64,000 nucleotides of DNA from Nannochloris sp. 'desiccata' (taxonomy: Eukaryota; Chlorophyta; Trebouxiophyceae; Chlorellales; Chlorellaceae): assembly GCA_019044685.2 (NCBI GenBank), contig JAGTXX020000009.1:1-64000 (forward strand). The letters run 5' to 3'. Made by a program: the position numbers and the translations under genes. The notes under the pieces are model-generated. The model saw only the letters and a list, made by a program, of their open reading frames with translations, made no database searches and was not told where the DNA came from. This document shows, one piece after another, positions 51,349-62,453 of the stretch (position 1 is its first letter; every line of letters starts with the position of its first letter).

Positions 51349-51585
51349 GGCGATAAGAAGTGAGACTCTAGAAAACAGAATAGTTTCTGCCACACATGTT
51401 ATATTGCATAAAGCAATAAAAATGTTATATTGCATAAAGCAATAAAAACAAACAAGTTTTATATATATACACTGGCCTTTAGAATCGTCTGTCTAGGGCG
51501 ATAAGAAGTGAGACTCTAGAAAACAGAATAGTTTCTGCCACACATGTTACATTGCATAAAGCAATAAAAACAAACAAGTTATATA
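51321..51585. repeat. Tandem duplication of the Taspase 3' end
   Basis: The stretch ACACTGGCCTTTAGAATCGTC through AACAAGTT occurs at 51321-51468 and again at 51469-51585 with one or two changes. It includes the last nine codons, the stop and the 3' untranslated region. A shorter doublet (ATGTTATATTGCATAAAGCA) lies inside the first copy. Confidence 0.9.
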
Positions 51586-51670
51586 ATGGAAAAATTGCAA
51601 ACAAAATAGAACATTAGGTATTGCTATTAAAACAAAGCAAAACAAAACAAGTTAACCTCGACAGGGTGAC

Positions 51671-51692
51671 TTTTTTTTTTTTTTTTTTTTTT
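51671..51692 (-). repeat. A22 tract after homoserine dehydrogenase stop
   Basis: Twenty-two T on the plus strand, so A on the coding strand of the minus-strand gene, begin about 6 bases after its TAG stop. Confidence 0.9.
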
Positions 51693-51698
51693 CATTTT

Positions 51699-52844
51699 CT
51701 AACTTGGCGCACCCAGATACCTGGCCAACGTCACTATATCAGCAAAGACACCTGCTGCAGTGACAGCAGGTCCAGCACCAGGTCCACGCACAATCAACGG
51801 AGGATTAGAATACCTCAACGTAGTAAATGATATTATATTCTCAGTCCCATTTAAATTAGCAAACGGATGTGTCTTTGGAAATCGACGTAAATGAGCTTGA
51901 CAGACACCACTCTCGGCATCAAATGAACCCACATAACGCAGAACATCACCTTGAGCATCAGCTTCTTTCACACGTGCATCAATTTCACCATCAAAGTGAG
52001 GTAATTGTTCCATAAATGTCTGAACTGAAATATCAGCTGAACGAAGGGCAGCGGGAACAAGCGATTCTGTGTCCACAGAGCTCAATTCCACGTTGCTGCC
52101 GCACTCACGAGCGACTGTAACTACTTTGCGTGTCACATCAGACCCGGATAAATCTTCTCTAGGGTCAGGTTCAGTAAATCCAAGTCTTTTAGCACCAGAA
52201 ACAACCTCTGAAAAAGGGGTTCCTGGTTTTAATTCGTTGAAAATATAGGATAAAGTGCCACTGAAAACACCTTCAATACGTTCTATTTGATCACCTGTAT
52301 CCAATAAGCCCTTTAAAGTAGCTATAATAGGTAAGCCAGCGCCGACAGTGCCTTCATACATGTAGTGAGCACGGTGGGTGCGTTGTAATTCTTTCACAGC
52401 GGCGTAATTTGAATATTTTCCAGAGTTGAGTCTTTTATTAGGAGTAACGATATGAATACCCTCTCCTAACCATTTAGAGTAGAATCTCGGGACAAAATCG
52501 GATGCAGTGCAGTCAATGACGCAGCGGTGAGCTACTGGAGCAGCTTTCAAGTGCTCAGTAAGCACGCCCAATGAGGCATCGTCTGCTCCGTCTTCAAGAA
52601 GAGATTCTTGCCAACAAGATAGATCCAGGGGTTTATTGTTTTTTGCGAGCAACATTGCACGACTATTAGTGATACCCATTACTTGTAGATCAATTCCATA
52701 TCGAGTGTGCAGGCGAGGAGCCTCTACACGAAGTTGTTCAAGCAACGCTCTTCCCACGGTGCCAGGTCCAACCAAAGCAATACCCAACTTAACCTCTGAT
52801 GCACCCCGAAGTAAATCACCCATTGCCCGAGTTGCACTGCGCAT
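51699..52844 (-). CDS. Homoserine dehydrogenase (monofunctional)
   Basis: The product is 381 aa, without introns, from ATG 52844. The NAD(P)-binding start is GIALVGPGTVGRALLEQL. The homoserine dehydrogenase signature follows (ASDFVPRFY, TPNKRLNSGKYSNY, YEGTVGAGLPIIATLKGLLDTGD, GVFSGTLSYIFNEL, FTEPDPREDLSGSDVTRK). The C-terminus is the short monofunctional, HOM6-like type without an aspartokinase domain. It reduces aspartate semialdehyde to homoserine for threonine and methionine synthesis. No transit peptide is visible beyond a short Arg/Ala start. The absence of introns together with A22 right after the stop raises the possibility of a retrocopy. Confidence 0.93.
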   Translation of the reverse strand: MRSATRAMGDLLRGASEVKLGIALVGPGTVGRALLEQLRVEAPRLHTRYGIDLQVMGITNSRAMLLAKNNKPLDLSCWQESLLEDGADDASLGVLTEHLKAAPVAHRCVIDCTASDFVPRFYSKWLGEGIHIVTPNKRLNSGKYSNYAAVKELQRTHRAHYMYEGTVGAGLPIIATLKGLLDTGDQIERIEGVFSGTLSYIFNELKPGTPFSEVVSGAKRLGFTEPDPREDLSGSDVTRKVVTVARECGSNVELSSVDTESLVPAALRSADISVQTFMEQLPHFDGEIDARVKEADAQGDVLRYVGSFDAESGVCQAHLRRFPKTHPFANLNGTENIISFTTLRYSNPPLIVRGPGAGPAVTAAGVFADIVTLARYLGAPS

Positions 52845-53234
52845 TCAACACGCTAGGAAAATGGGTGTGGTAGGCAACAGCAGATGTGATTTATCTTTTG
52901 ATGGGTGTTTTGTTTAAACGATTAAATTCCGAGAGCAAGTTTAAATTGTACTCTTAAACTGCCTTAACTGTGATACGCTGATGAGAGTAATTTTTAGATT
53001 GAAATTACCGAGTTACAGTTCACGCCGAAACGTCATCAAAACCTCCGAAATCTTGGTAGCAGAAAGGATTTCACCAGTTGACCAACTTCAAATTCCGCGG
53101 ATTAGGTGATCGCTTAAAATTTCAGGGTGATCCACTGCAACCATGGCGCGAGTGCGTATGCGCATGCTATAGAAGCAGTGTCCTCCTCGATCTTCATTTA
53201 TCGCTATTCATATACAATTTGTAAAGCACTATCT
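52845..53234. promoter_or_regulatory. Divergent promoter, homoserine dehydrogenase / WrbA-like
   Basis: A 390-bp gap lies between opposed starts. The plus-strand frame of the next gene is open from 53127, but its better start is at 53235. Confidence 0.4.
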
Positions 53235-54041
53235 ATGGGATCCTGCTGTTCCAAGCCTATTGCTTCTGACGATCAGAATCTTAAAAGCTCTACAAATCTG
53301 TCGCCCAAGACAATTGAAAAATCTTCCAAAATGGTTCGCATTGCAGTGATCTTCTACTCCACCTACGGGCACATCTACAAAATGGCTCAATCCGTTGCCA
53401 AGGGAATCAACTCTGTTCCTGGCTGCGAAGCTGTTTTGCTTCAAGTTCAGGAGACGCTCTCTCCTGAGGTACTTGCAAAAATGCATGCTCCTCCCAAACC
53501 TGACGTCCCTGTGGTGGATGTTAATGATCTTCCGTCGTATGACGGATTTCTCTTCGGTATACCCACCCGCTTCGGCATGATGGCTGCCCAGATGAAGGCT
53601 ATGTTTGATGCTACCGGTGGCCACTGGCAATCAGGTGCCCTCGTTAACAAGCCTGCTGGAATCTTTTTCAGCACAGCCACTCAAAATGGTGGCCAGGAGA
53701 CTACTGGTTAGTTTCAATTTATTGCATTTAACTTTTTTTTCTTCCAACCATGGCCGATATTCCGTCCCTAACGTTTTCAGCTTTCTGTCTTTTCTTATTC
53801 CTGTTCAGCTTTCACTGCCGTCACTCAGTTGGCTCACCACGGCATGATCTTCTGCCCTCCTGGATACAGCATGCCCGGTGGCAAGTTGTTTGGACTTGAT
53901 GCTCCTCATGGTGGCTCTCCTTGGGGTGCCGGTACCTTGGCTGGACCTGATGGTAGTCGCCAGCCCTCTGAGCTTGAGCTCGAGTATGCCGAGCACCAAG
54001 GATCCCACTTTGCTGCCACAGCTAAAAAGTTAGCTGCTTAA
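53235..54041 (+). CDS. WrbA/FQR-type NAD(P)H:quinone oxidoreductase, probably lipid-anchored
   Basis: Exons 53235-53706 and 53809-54041 give 234 aa. The flavodoxin-like core starts [20 protein letters not shown] (FMN phosphate loop). It continues with [20 protein letters not shown] (FMN isoalloxazine loop), then [16 protein letters not shown] and [11 protein letters not shown], and ends [19 protein letters not shown], all typical of WrbA/FQR1. It reduces quinones by two electrons. A 32-residue extension precedes the core and begins [11 protein letters not shown], a myristoylation plus palmitoylation motif, as in fungal homologues. If translation begins at 53331 instead, the protein would be soluble. 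Confidence 0.92.
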
Positions 54042-54280
54042 GAAGGCGGTAGCCCCTTATTTCCTTGTCAGCTCCTGATCTCCCCCTTGCTACACTGCAT
54101 TGTTAGTACCTTTCCGAAAATGATTTCTTTGGCGGGCTTTAAAGTCAACTGCTTTTAAGTCACTATTGATTGTTGTTGATAGCAATATCCTATTTAATTC
54201 TAGCTGCTTTCTTGCAGCAACATGTAACATGATGAAAATATAAGTTTTTACATCAAAAGATTTTTATTTCTTATAAACAA

Positions 54281-56707
54281 TTAAGTTTCCTGTTGCGGCA
54301 ATGCTACCACTGCTTTCAACTGTTCAAATGACTCTAAAGTTTCCGGGGCCACCCCACATTCTTTGACTTTCTTACCGAACTCTTCAATATCCAAAGTAAG
54401 CTGCATGGCAATCAACTCGTCAGTTCCATAAGTAACAGGTGGAGCACCACCACTAGCGCCACCTGCAGAGTCAACTCCATCACCCTTTCTCGATTTCAAT
54501 CTACGAAGAGACGATTCAGTTTTACGTACAGTACTAAGCGTATCATGAGCAAGGGTGTGATATCTCTCTACCACTCCATCCAGGACAGCACGTGACAGCG
54601 CAGTACGACCAGTCTGACTCAGACCATCAGCGCTCGTTAAGAACGTAGCTAATGGCTCCAAGACGGCAGAAGCATACTGCGCAGGGCGGGTGGGTGCACC
54701 TCTACTAGTCATACGGAAGGTAGCAACGATACCCCGAAGCTGTTTTAGTGCCTCACAGCACCGTTCGACTAGCCCAGATGCAGCAGTGCGAAGCACTGCC
54801 TCACTCGCTGCACCGAGATTCTCATCACAATCGCCAAATGCAGCACCAAGAGCTTCACTGGCAGAGGAGGTACTGCCGTTACTGCTGGCTATTAATGCGG
54901 TCAATTGAGGGAGAATCTCTGACTGTATTGCAGATTGTAATGCTGCAATATCTTGAGCAACTGCAGCAAGTTGTTCAACTGATGTGCCAACAGCCCACCG
55001 AGTGTTACTTCTATTTTCAATTTTATTATTTTCTTCTGGTACTCCAGGTGTCTCAGGGGCTTTTTCCGCTTTTTCCTCTGTTCCTTCAACTATCCAAGTA
55101 CAGAATCTAGCCACAACTTGCAACACCAATCTCAAGAATCTGTCTCCAAGTTGAGGTAAGAACACTTGAGGGTCCATCGTTGATTGCAATGCGTTCCACA
55201 CAGCTGTCGTTGCAGCAAATTTGAATTTGATTGCTTTTGTCTCCTCAGCCAGACCAACTCCATCAAGTGCATCTTCAAGCCCTCTCGCAACATCTTGAAA
55301 CCGTAATGAAAAATACGCAGCCAGATTCCATTTTTTTTTATATTGAGTATACGAATCAGATTCTCTAAATCGTTTTAATTGAGATTCTGTCGAGCAGAGT
55401 CGTTCTAAACTATCAATAAATGAAGTATATGCTAGGTAATTTGCATGGAAAGCGTCGGGGACGCCTGGGCTATAACACCCAGGGCACGCTTTTTCTATTG
55501 CAGTTAGACTTTCAGGCAAAAGAGAGCCGCCAAGAAAATCAAAAGCAGCAGCTCCACCAGCAGGGCTGAGCGCAAGCTCAAAGAATGGCCCAGTCTGTTC
55601 TTGTAGCGCAGCATGCACAGCAGGAAGCATTAGAGCCAATGATACCGTAGAAGAAGATGTTAATGATGATGAAGAAGACGACGTATTTTCCTCCTTTTGT
55701 TTCTGCACTGCTTGTTTCACTGCAGCAGAGACCACTGGAGCAACCACTTCTTTCCTAACAACTGACTCTGCAGCTTCTGTAGTACCTAGAGACCCATACG
55801 CATGCAACAACACAGCTAAAGCAGTTGGATTCTGCGCGTGGATTACTCTAGCAAGTGCACTATCCATTTCAGATTGTAGACTAGTAGTAGCACGTTGAAT
55901 TCTTGAAGCCATTTGCCTGACGGCCTCAAGCTCTTCCCCTTTGACGGCAAAGAAATTCAGTCTGCTTACTTCAGAACATAAACGATCAAGGAGACGGCAA
56001 CGAGCTTCAAGATCTTCTTGTTCAGATTCACCCAAGGTGTTACCATCTTGCTGTTGTTGTTGTTGTTGTCCTGATGTTAAGCCACCAATCGTATTATTAC
56101 TACTATGAACTTCAACAGCCCCGACCTGGGGTAATTCAAATAATAGCTTTTCTACTTTAGCCATCACGTGCATAGCTTCCTGAGCAAGTTCCAGTAATTC
56201 ACGTGCTGCAGCTGCAGCTTGACGGCGAGATAACCCTTCTTGTAAAGCTGTTGCTTGTGCCGCGACTGCTGATCGAGCTGCCTCTACACGTTCTTTTATT
56301 TCTAAGAGCGGGGCTTGCAATTTCGCAACAGCGCCATCTACATCCACGAGTTTTGTTGATAAGGATACAAACTCGTCATAATCGGCATTTACTACCTCTA
56401 CTAGGCGAGCGCGTAAGGCTTCAGCGTGGGAAGCGAGCTGAGCATTCAGCGTCTCGAGCGGCACCTGCATTTTTTTTTGAAAGGTGAGATAAAGATAATG
56501 CAAAGCCGAAAATAGTGCGGTTCGTAGCCTTTGATGTCGTAGTAAGTAATAGAACACAACATCAGTTAGACTTACGTAGCGTTTGAGGTCGTTCACATAC
56601 GAATTCGGATCAAACTTGGGATCTAAAAAAGCGTCTGGTTTAAACCAAAGAGGAGCAGCATCTGTACCTAAGCTTGCAAGTGAAGTTGAAGCTATCGATG
56701 CGGCCAT
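54281..56707 (-). CDS. COG2: Conserved oligomeric Golgi complex subunit 2
   Basis: The frame is open for 808 codons, but 56465-56575 looks like an in-frame 111-bp intron (GTAAGT ... AAATGCAG, phase 0). Removing it gives exons 56576-56707 and 54281-56464 and a 771-aa protein. The N-terminus is the COG2 signature: LWFKPDAFLDPKFDPNSYVN, then VPLETLNAQL..LVEVVNADYDEFVSLSTKLVDVDGAV, and a coiled coil. The body is helical with low-complexity inserts (QQQQQQ, SSSSSSLTSSS). It is part of the COG tether for retrograde vesicle traffic in the Golgi. It is divergent from the next gene with a 310-bp gap. Confidence 0.9.
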   Translation of the reverse strand: MAASIASTSLASLGTDAAPLWFKPDAFLDPKFDPNSYVNDLKRYVSLTDVVFYYLLRHQRLRTALFSALHYLYLTFQKKMQVPLETLNAQLASHAEALRARLVEVVNADYDEFVSLSTKLVDVDGAVAKLQAPLLEIKERVEAARSAVAAQATALQEGLSRRQAAAAARELLELAQEAMHVMAKVEKLLFELPQVGAVEVHSSNNTIGGLTSGQQQQQQQDGNTLGESEQEDLEARCRLLDRLCSEVSRLNFFAVKGEELEAVRQMASRIQRATTSLQSEMDSALARVIHAQNPTALAVLLHAYGSLGTTEAAESVVRKEVVAPVVSAAVKQAVQKQKEENTSSSSSSLTSSSTVSLALMLPAVHAALQEQTGPFFELALSPAGGAAAFDFLGGSLLPESLTAIEKACPGCYSPGVPDAFHANYLAYTSFIDSLERLCSTESQLKRFRESDSYTQYKKKWNLAAYFSLRFQDVARGLEDALDGVGLAEETKAIKFKFAATTAVWNALQSTMDPQVFLPQLGDRFLRLVLQVVARFCTWIVEGTEEKAEKAPETPGVPEENNKIENRSNTRWAVGTSVEQLAAVAQDIAALQSAIQSEILPQLTALIASSNGSTSSASEALGAAFGDCDENLGAASEAVLRTAASGLVERCCEALKQLRGIVATFRMTSRGAPTRPAQYASAVLEPLATFLTSADGLSQTGRTALSRAVLDGVVERYHTLAHDTLSTVRKTESSLRRLKSRKGDGVDSAGGASGGAPPVTYGTDELIAMQLTLDIEEFGKKVKECGVAPETLESFEQLKAVVALPQQET

Positions 56708-57017
56708 CTTAGTGTTCTAAAATCTTAAAAATTTTAAGAATTTTAAGTCTGCATTTATTAACTGATCACGATTTGATATAAGCTGCTTTTGAGGCTTTGC
56801 CACTGCACAGCGGGTCGAACTGGATATAGACAGCAGTTGTAGATTAAAATATTCGTCTGCTCTGATAGATGGTCTGCAAAGTGCAAACTTTCAGATTATT
56901 ATTGCAACTTGCAAGAAGGCAAGAATAGCTAAATCTAAAGGCTTCTTAAGCTCAGATTGGCAAAGGTTTCATCATAAAAACTATTATATTGTATCCAGAA
57001 TAATCACTCGGCTTGCG
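56708..57017. promoter_or_regulatory. Divergent promoter, COG2 / DUF4097-like
   Basis: A 310-bp gap lies between opposed starts. It contains the near-palindromic run TTAAAAATTTTAAGAATTTTAAG near 56724-56747. Confidence 0.4.
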
Positions 57018-58613
57018 ATGCTGGGTGTTTTGGCGAGGAAGCGGACGGCATTTGCAGCTTGTGGTGGTGCCGCCCTGCGACGACCAATTGAACTGATCAA
57101 CACTTTGCTAGCAAAATCACCAAATTTGTCCAGCTTTTACAGTACTGGCGTCAATGTATCAGATAAAGAATTGCAAAGCGCAGCTATTAGTGCAATGTAA
57201 GAGTGATATTATCTAGATGTTTAAAATTAAGTTTACCGCTGTCGCCCTTATTTTAGAACATCATTCCCCTATTTAATGCAACCTTCAAAAGCAAAGCGCT
57301 CATCCCACCACCCTCTGTTTTATTCCTTGAATTTATCTTTCAGATATGATAATGTCCCTGTAGGCAGTAGATTAGAACTGAAGCTGGGTTCACAACCAGT
57401 GCAGGTCGCTACCGCCATCGGCACATCACCAGAAAAAGTTGAACTATATGCTTGGACAATAGAACAGCTAGAGAAAAGCAATACACCGGTACTGTATTAT
57501 GGTATTCGTAATAATAACAAGAGCGATGCTTCTACAATCTGGGCATCTTTACAAGAACACACCGAAAACAACGCCACCTCTGCTACCTCAGCAGCCACTC
57601 TTCCGAATGCTCCTAAGAACACAATCTCTAAGATTTTAGCGATCGTCCCTTCTAGATACTTCAGTTTTGATATAGAAACTGGGGGTGGTGCAGTCAATGT
57701 AGCTGCCTCCAAAGAAGCCTCTATAATTTCAGTTAAAACACATGGTGGTGCCATTACTGGCGGCTCTCTCCAGGCATCTAGTATTTCTTTAGAATCTCGT
57801 GGTGGCGCTATAGCAATGAAGCAACTTACAGCGAGTGAAATTGATATAAAATCAAATGGAGGGGATATTTCTGTGAATACTTTAGCTGGATTGAGTACGA
57901 ATGTAGATAGCAGTGGTGCTAGCAGTGCAGCAGCAGCAACGGTAGCAGCTGTGAGAATTGGAGCCTGCTTCGTTGAAAAAAAAGGCGAATTTTTGTGTGG
58001 AACGTTTATTGCAGATTCTTTGAGGGGTGGTACTGATGCTGATGGTAGTATACATGTGAAATTAACGTCTGGTGGAATTAGCCCTTGCAACTCTACAGGA
58101 ACAGGAGCTGCTCAGAATGTAAAAGGCGCCGGCTTTGGGGCAACAGTCGGTGGAATTGATGGAGCGTTAAGTATTTCTAGCAATCAAGGTCCTGCTATAA
58201 TTGATTTACAAATCAATGAAGGGTGTAGAGATGTCATGGTAGATACATCTTCACGTGGCAATACGACAACTGCACCATCTGCTTCTACTGTAAATTTACA
58301 TGTTGCTCCGACGCTTGCCGCACATGTTGTTCTGAATGAATGTGGAAAAGATTGGATGCTTCCAGCAGATACACACGTCGTACTAGGTGAAGATACTACT
58401 CGTAACATATATGCACAGCTTAATGTTGAAGATGATGAGCAATTAGGGCCGCGTAGTAGGCTTCAGAGGGGCAATAATGATGATTTCGAAGGTCAGGCGG
58501 GGGTTGGAGCGATGCCATGCACGCTTGCTGTTCGAGGAGCTGGCCAGGTTCGTGTCCGACGAAGGAGCTGGATGCAAGCACGTCAGGAAGTTTTCCGTTT
58601 GAAACAATTGTAA
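57018..58613 (+). CDS. DUF4097/FAM185A-like beta-helical protein, probably mitochondrial
   Basis: Exons 57018-57196 and 57344-58613 give 482 aa. The N-terminus (MLGVLARKRTAFAACGGAALRR) is basic and amphipathic, like a mitochondrial presequence. From about residue 190 there are repeated strand-turn units of the type ETGGGAVNV, THGGAITGGSLQASSISLESRGGAIAMKQL, SNGGDISVNTL and TSGGISP, the right-handed beta-helix pattern of DUF4097 proteins including FAM185A. The biochemical role is unknown in that family. The C-terminus is basic (VRVRRRSWMQARQEVFRLKQL). Confidence 0.65.
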
Positions 58614-58814
58614 GAATTATGCGTAGAGAAAATACAGCAAGGGCTTGAGCAACAGCTGAGTGCTGAAAAACAGCTGACAGCATGATGGGCCTGCTGTGCG
58701 TGAGCTTCATATAACTTCATATAACTTCTGGCTGGGTCCGGGGACGACTCGTGCCAAGGTTCTAAATACTTAGACCCACCATACCTTACGGAATAGTAAT
58801 ATACTAGAATCACG

Positions 58815-61187
58815 ATGGAATACGCGCCAATAGAGACCGTAGAGGTCGCTGGCCCAGATGATTATTTTCCGAAGTACAGCGACCAAGCACCTGAAGAAGC
58901 ACTTGGGGTAAGTCTAGCAGCAACCTCATATTTGATGACATAATTCTGGTGATTAGCTGGAACGGCGTGTCACTCCATTTCATATGATTTCAGCATTGCT
59001 CGACATTTATACTACTTCGTCACGATGACTTTATTGTTACAGGCCCAAGTTGCACCTGTAGAAGATGCAGAAAATAACAACTGGGATACATTCGACGTGC
59101 CAAGACGGAAGCGCTCAGGTGAAGTTTTGTGTTTACTTGTTTCCTTTTAGTATCATTTTCAACAGGGTCATCTTTTCTCTAGTTCCACGAGCTTTTATAC
59201 TTTCTATATATTGCAGGTCTCCCAAAAAGACGACCAGGAACAGCCTGGCATGAGAGTTCTCAATTATCTGGTCCTCTGGTAAGACTTTCTATATCCTGAT
59301 TTTAATACAATGCAAATTTGAACCGACGTGATCTGTGCGGCTCACACCATATTCGCTCCGCAAAGATGCCTCTAATGTAGCTCCTATCGCGGTCTAATTA
59401 TCATTTTCCCTTCCTTGCAGCCTACATATTCAGGGTACGCGTCACCCACTGGCACTGCCCCGTTCGGCCAAGCAGCTTCTTTAAGGCCTGACGATGAAGA
59501 GGAGATAGCAGCTGCATTATTCGACCTTGCCCAGACAAGTCGTGAGGCAAAACCAGGTCTTATGGCGGGCGAGAACAACGATTCTTTAATCTTACCTAGT
59601 TCCCGAAAGAGACCTCGAAAACCATCCCGTGTCGGCGTCCAATATGAAAGTAATTATGAAGCTGCATTTGAACACGATTGGGATGCAGAAGATGAGTACT
59701 TAGCGAAGCGCAATGGCACAGGAAGGTTTCTAAGTAATAGTCGTGGATACCCTCCTATGGGCAAAGGACATAACACTAGTGGTGGCGGTGGTCATCAACA
59801 TATTAATGGGGATCCACAACAGTCTGATTCTATTAGCAATGGACCTCGTTTTAAACCTGGCCCGAATCACGCTGCAATCTCTCATTTTATTCAATGGCAT
59901 CGTCGTCATATAAAGGCACCACAACAGCAGCAACAAGAATCTCACCCTGCGGGAGCTTCTCCAGCCGCTGCTCTTGCTGCTTCAGCAATTGCCAGAGCTC
60001 AAGGGATGTCTCAAAATCATGCAGGAGCAGGTGCACGTCCACCTAGTGGCCTTGATATCTCAGCTCTTGCTGCCTTGCTGCCAACACTGCAAGCTGGACT
60101 TCGCCAAGGTGCTGGAGGTGGTGGTGTACCTGCTGGAAATCAGTTGGCAGGATTCCTTGGTCAACTTGTAGCAGGACAAGGAAGAGGACAAATGACTCCA
60201 GAAACCATGGAAATTTTACATCAATTAGTACGTAGACAAAGCGCACAGCGGCAGCAAGAGCATCAGCAACCACCACCAACCGCTGTTGCACCACAACCAT
60301 CAAGCAACGTTCCAGCGAATTTTGCAGCTGTTTTAGCTCGGCTGAAAAACGCCCAGGCAAAGGCTCAAGGAGTAGCAATGGCAGCAGCAGCAACACAAGG
60401 AAGACCTGCTCCCCTTCAAAATGGCCAACAACAGCAACATCAGCAGCAGCAGCATGCTACAAACCAACCTTCTGCAGCCGTGCTGCAAAATTTAAAAGCA
60501 TTGTTGACTGCAAATGCACAACGTGCACAGCAGCGAGGTAATGTACCAGGTCAACCAGGCCAATTACCACCTAGTCATGTAGATCTAATGCAATTAATGA
60601 AGCAATCTCTTGATATAGCCAAGGCTAATCCTAATATCAAAGCGTGGGTGGCTAAACAGCAACAACGGCAAGGTACGAATAACACTACCGCACCTGTACT
60701 ATTACCCGTAGTAGATATTCATAGTGGTGTTAATGCTCCTGTTGTTCCTATCACTATTGCGGCGACTCCTGCGGAGGCAATACCTACTATTATTGCCGCA
60801 GCTGACATTGCTGAGCCGGCACAGGTTAAAGTTGAAAATAACGAAGCTGCGACCGCTGGTGGAGAGGGAGTGACTAATAGAGTGGCTGAACAAGGCTTTA
60901 GCGATGCAAATCCTGCTTTAGAGGATATAAATGATACAAATCCTGCTACTGTTGCGGAAACCAGTGATCAAATTAAAGAAAATGTTGCTGTGCCCAGTAT
61001 TCCTTCTTTTGAATCATCTGCAATAGGAGCTTTAGATGCCATGCGGGCATATCTAGTGCAGCAAAAGCAAAATGTAGCTGCTGCTACAGAAAGGGAGGGT
61101 ATATCGGTAGATGCAGGAGAAATGAAGAATGTCGGCAATGGATATAATGACAATACAGCGGTGGCGGCAGGTGAAACTGCTACGTAA
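58815..61187 (+). CDS. Q/A-rich protein of unknown function, four exons
   Basis: Exons 58815-58907, 59043-59118, 59217-59278 and 59421-61187 give 665 aa. The N-terminal part holds basic, nuclear-signal-like clusters (VPRRKRSGLPKRRPG) and a conserved-looking EEEIAAALFDLAQTSRE. The rest is low complexity, rich in Gln, Ala, His and Pro (HQQPPPTAVAPQP, QQQQHQQQQ), with repeated amphipathic leucine motifs such as LDISALAALLPTLQAGL, AVLARLKNAQAKAQ and AVLQNLKALLTANAQRAQQ. It has the look of a nuclear scaffold or transcription-linked protein, but I do not recognise a family. Confidence 0.7.
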
Positions 61188-61457
61188 CCTGGGTGGGGGG
61201 TGGTTGTTATTTTTAATTTTAAAAAAATTACCCTTAAACACCCACAAAGAGATTATGCGCAGCAACGGAATGAGGGGCTTATGCTCCAACAGAGCTAATG
61301 GTTTGTTTAAATTTAAACAGGCCTTGTATTTAGTAATAGAATAATTGTTAAATGCATTTGTTATCTGGGTCTGTCTGTCTCTCTTTTCTGTTTTTCCCTG
61401 ATTTAATCGTAATACATGTAAATTTATGATAAATAACATTTAATATCTATTTTTCTA

Positions 61458-62219
61458 TTAATCATCTTGTTTCGAAACATCTTTAAAATCTTTCACGTCG
61501 AATGTTTCACCCGCTGATCCTTGAATAGCAATCTTCTGAATAATAGTTGTATCTTCATCTCCTTGATTAGACTCTACAAAGATAGTTAAGCAGTTAACTC
61601 GATTAAATTTCACCAGTCTCAAGGGAACTACTTCTCCTGTCAGTTGAGCTTCAGTTAAATCGAAACTATCAACGCCAGGGGACTCGGTTGCCTCTGCAGC
61701 GGATATGTGAAAGAGAATAAAATAGAAGGAGATGATTAGCTGTAGGATAAAGACATATGTTCAAGAACTTGTACGTTGAGACAAAAGTAGAAATATTGAT
61801 GAATAAGCATGAAATAATAATGAAGCTAAACTAACCAGAAAAGCCTATTGTCGGTTGATTGACAAAGAGTTTGACAATCTTAGGAGCCTGGCCACCTGCT
61901 GAGCTCTTGATGACAAGCCCACTTAATCTGACAGACTGGTTGAATGTCAAGTGGATTAAAAGCTGCTCGTCTGTGTCGCTCTCTAGAACCAAACCATCGT
62001 CTTCACGATAGCCCTGCAAGCGGGAAATGGTAACCCAAAAAAGATGTTTGATCAGAAGTGATCTCATAAAAAGGAATATCGCGCAGCAGTGTCTGAAATT
62101 TCGCACTGTATATGATACTATTTACTTGCCTGTTTGAGTGCGTTTTCGAGGCCTTTATCAGGTTTGGCGTTCAAAGCTTCCATAACTCGTAAATCAACAA
62201 ATGAGAGCATGTCCGTCAT
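61458..62219 (-). CDS. PITH-domain protein
   Basis: Exons 62130-62219, 61836-62013 and 61458-61693 give 167 aa. The PITH domain spans nearly all of it: [79 protein letters not shown] and IIQKIAIQGSAGETFDVKDF. The GYRED..L.LESD.DEQLLI run is that of the land-plant PITH-only protein. PITH domains bind the 26S proteasome in TXNL1. Intron 1 appears to be GC-AG (AAACAG|GCAAGT). The gene is divergent from uL15m, 234 bp apart. Confidence 0.9.
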
Positions 62220-62453
62220 CTTGCCGTGTATCTCTCGTGATCGAGTGAAATAGTATCTTTAAAAATGTGATTAATTTGAAAGGTTGCCCAACACAGCGTG
62301 TCTAAGAGGATATAAACTACCATAGAGACCCTGGCGGCACAGCAAAATTCTCTCTGATTTATTTTTTCATGAGTGATTAATATTGCCATTCCAATTTCAT
62401 CTTGAATAATTCATTACTGTTCAAGGTTTGCGTATTTATTCATTTCGACCACG
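62220..62453. promoter_or_regulatory. Divergent promoter, PITH / uL15m
   Basis: A 234-bp gap lies between opposed starts. No motif stands out. Confidence 0.4.
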
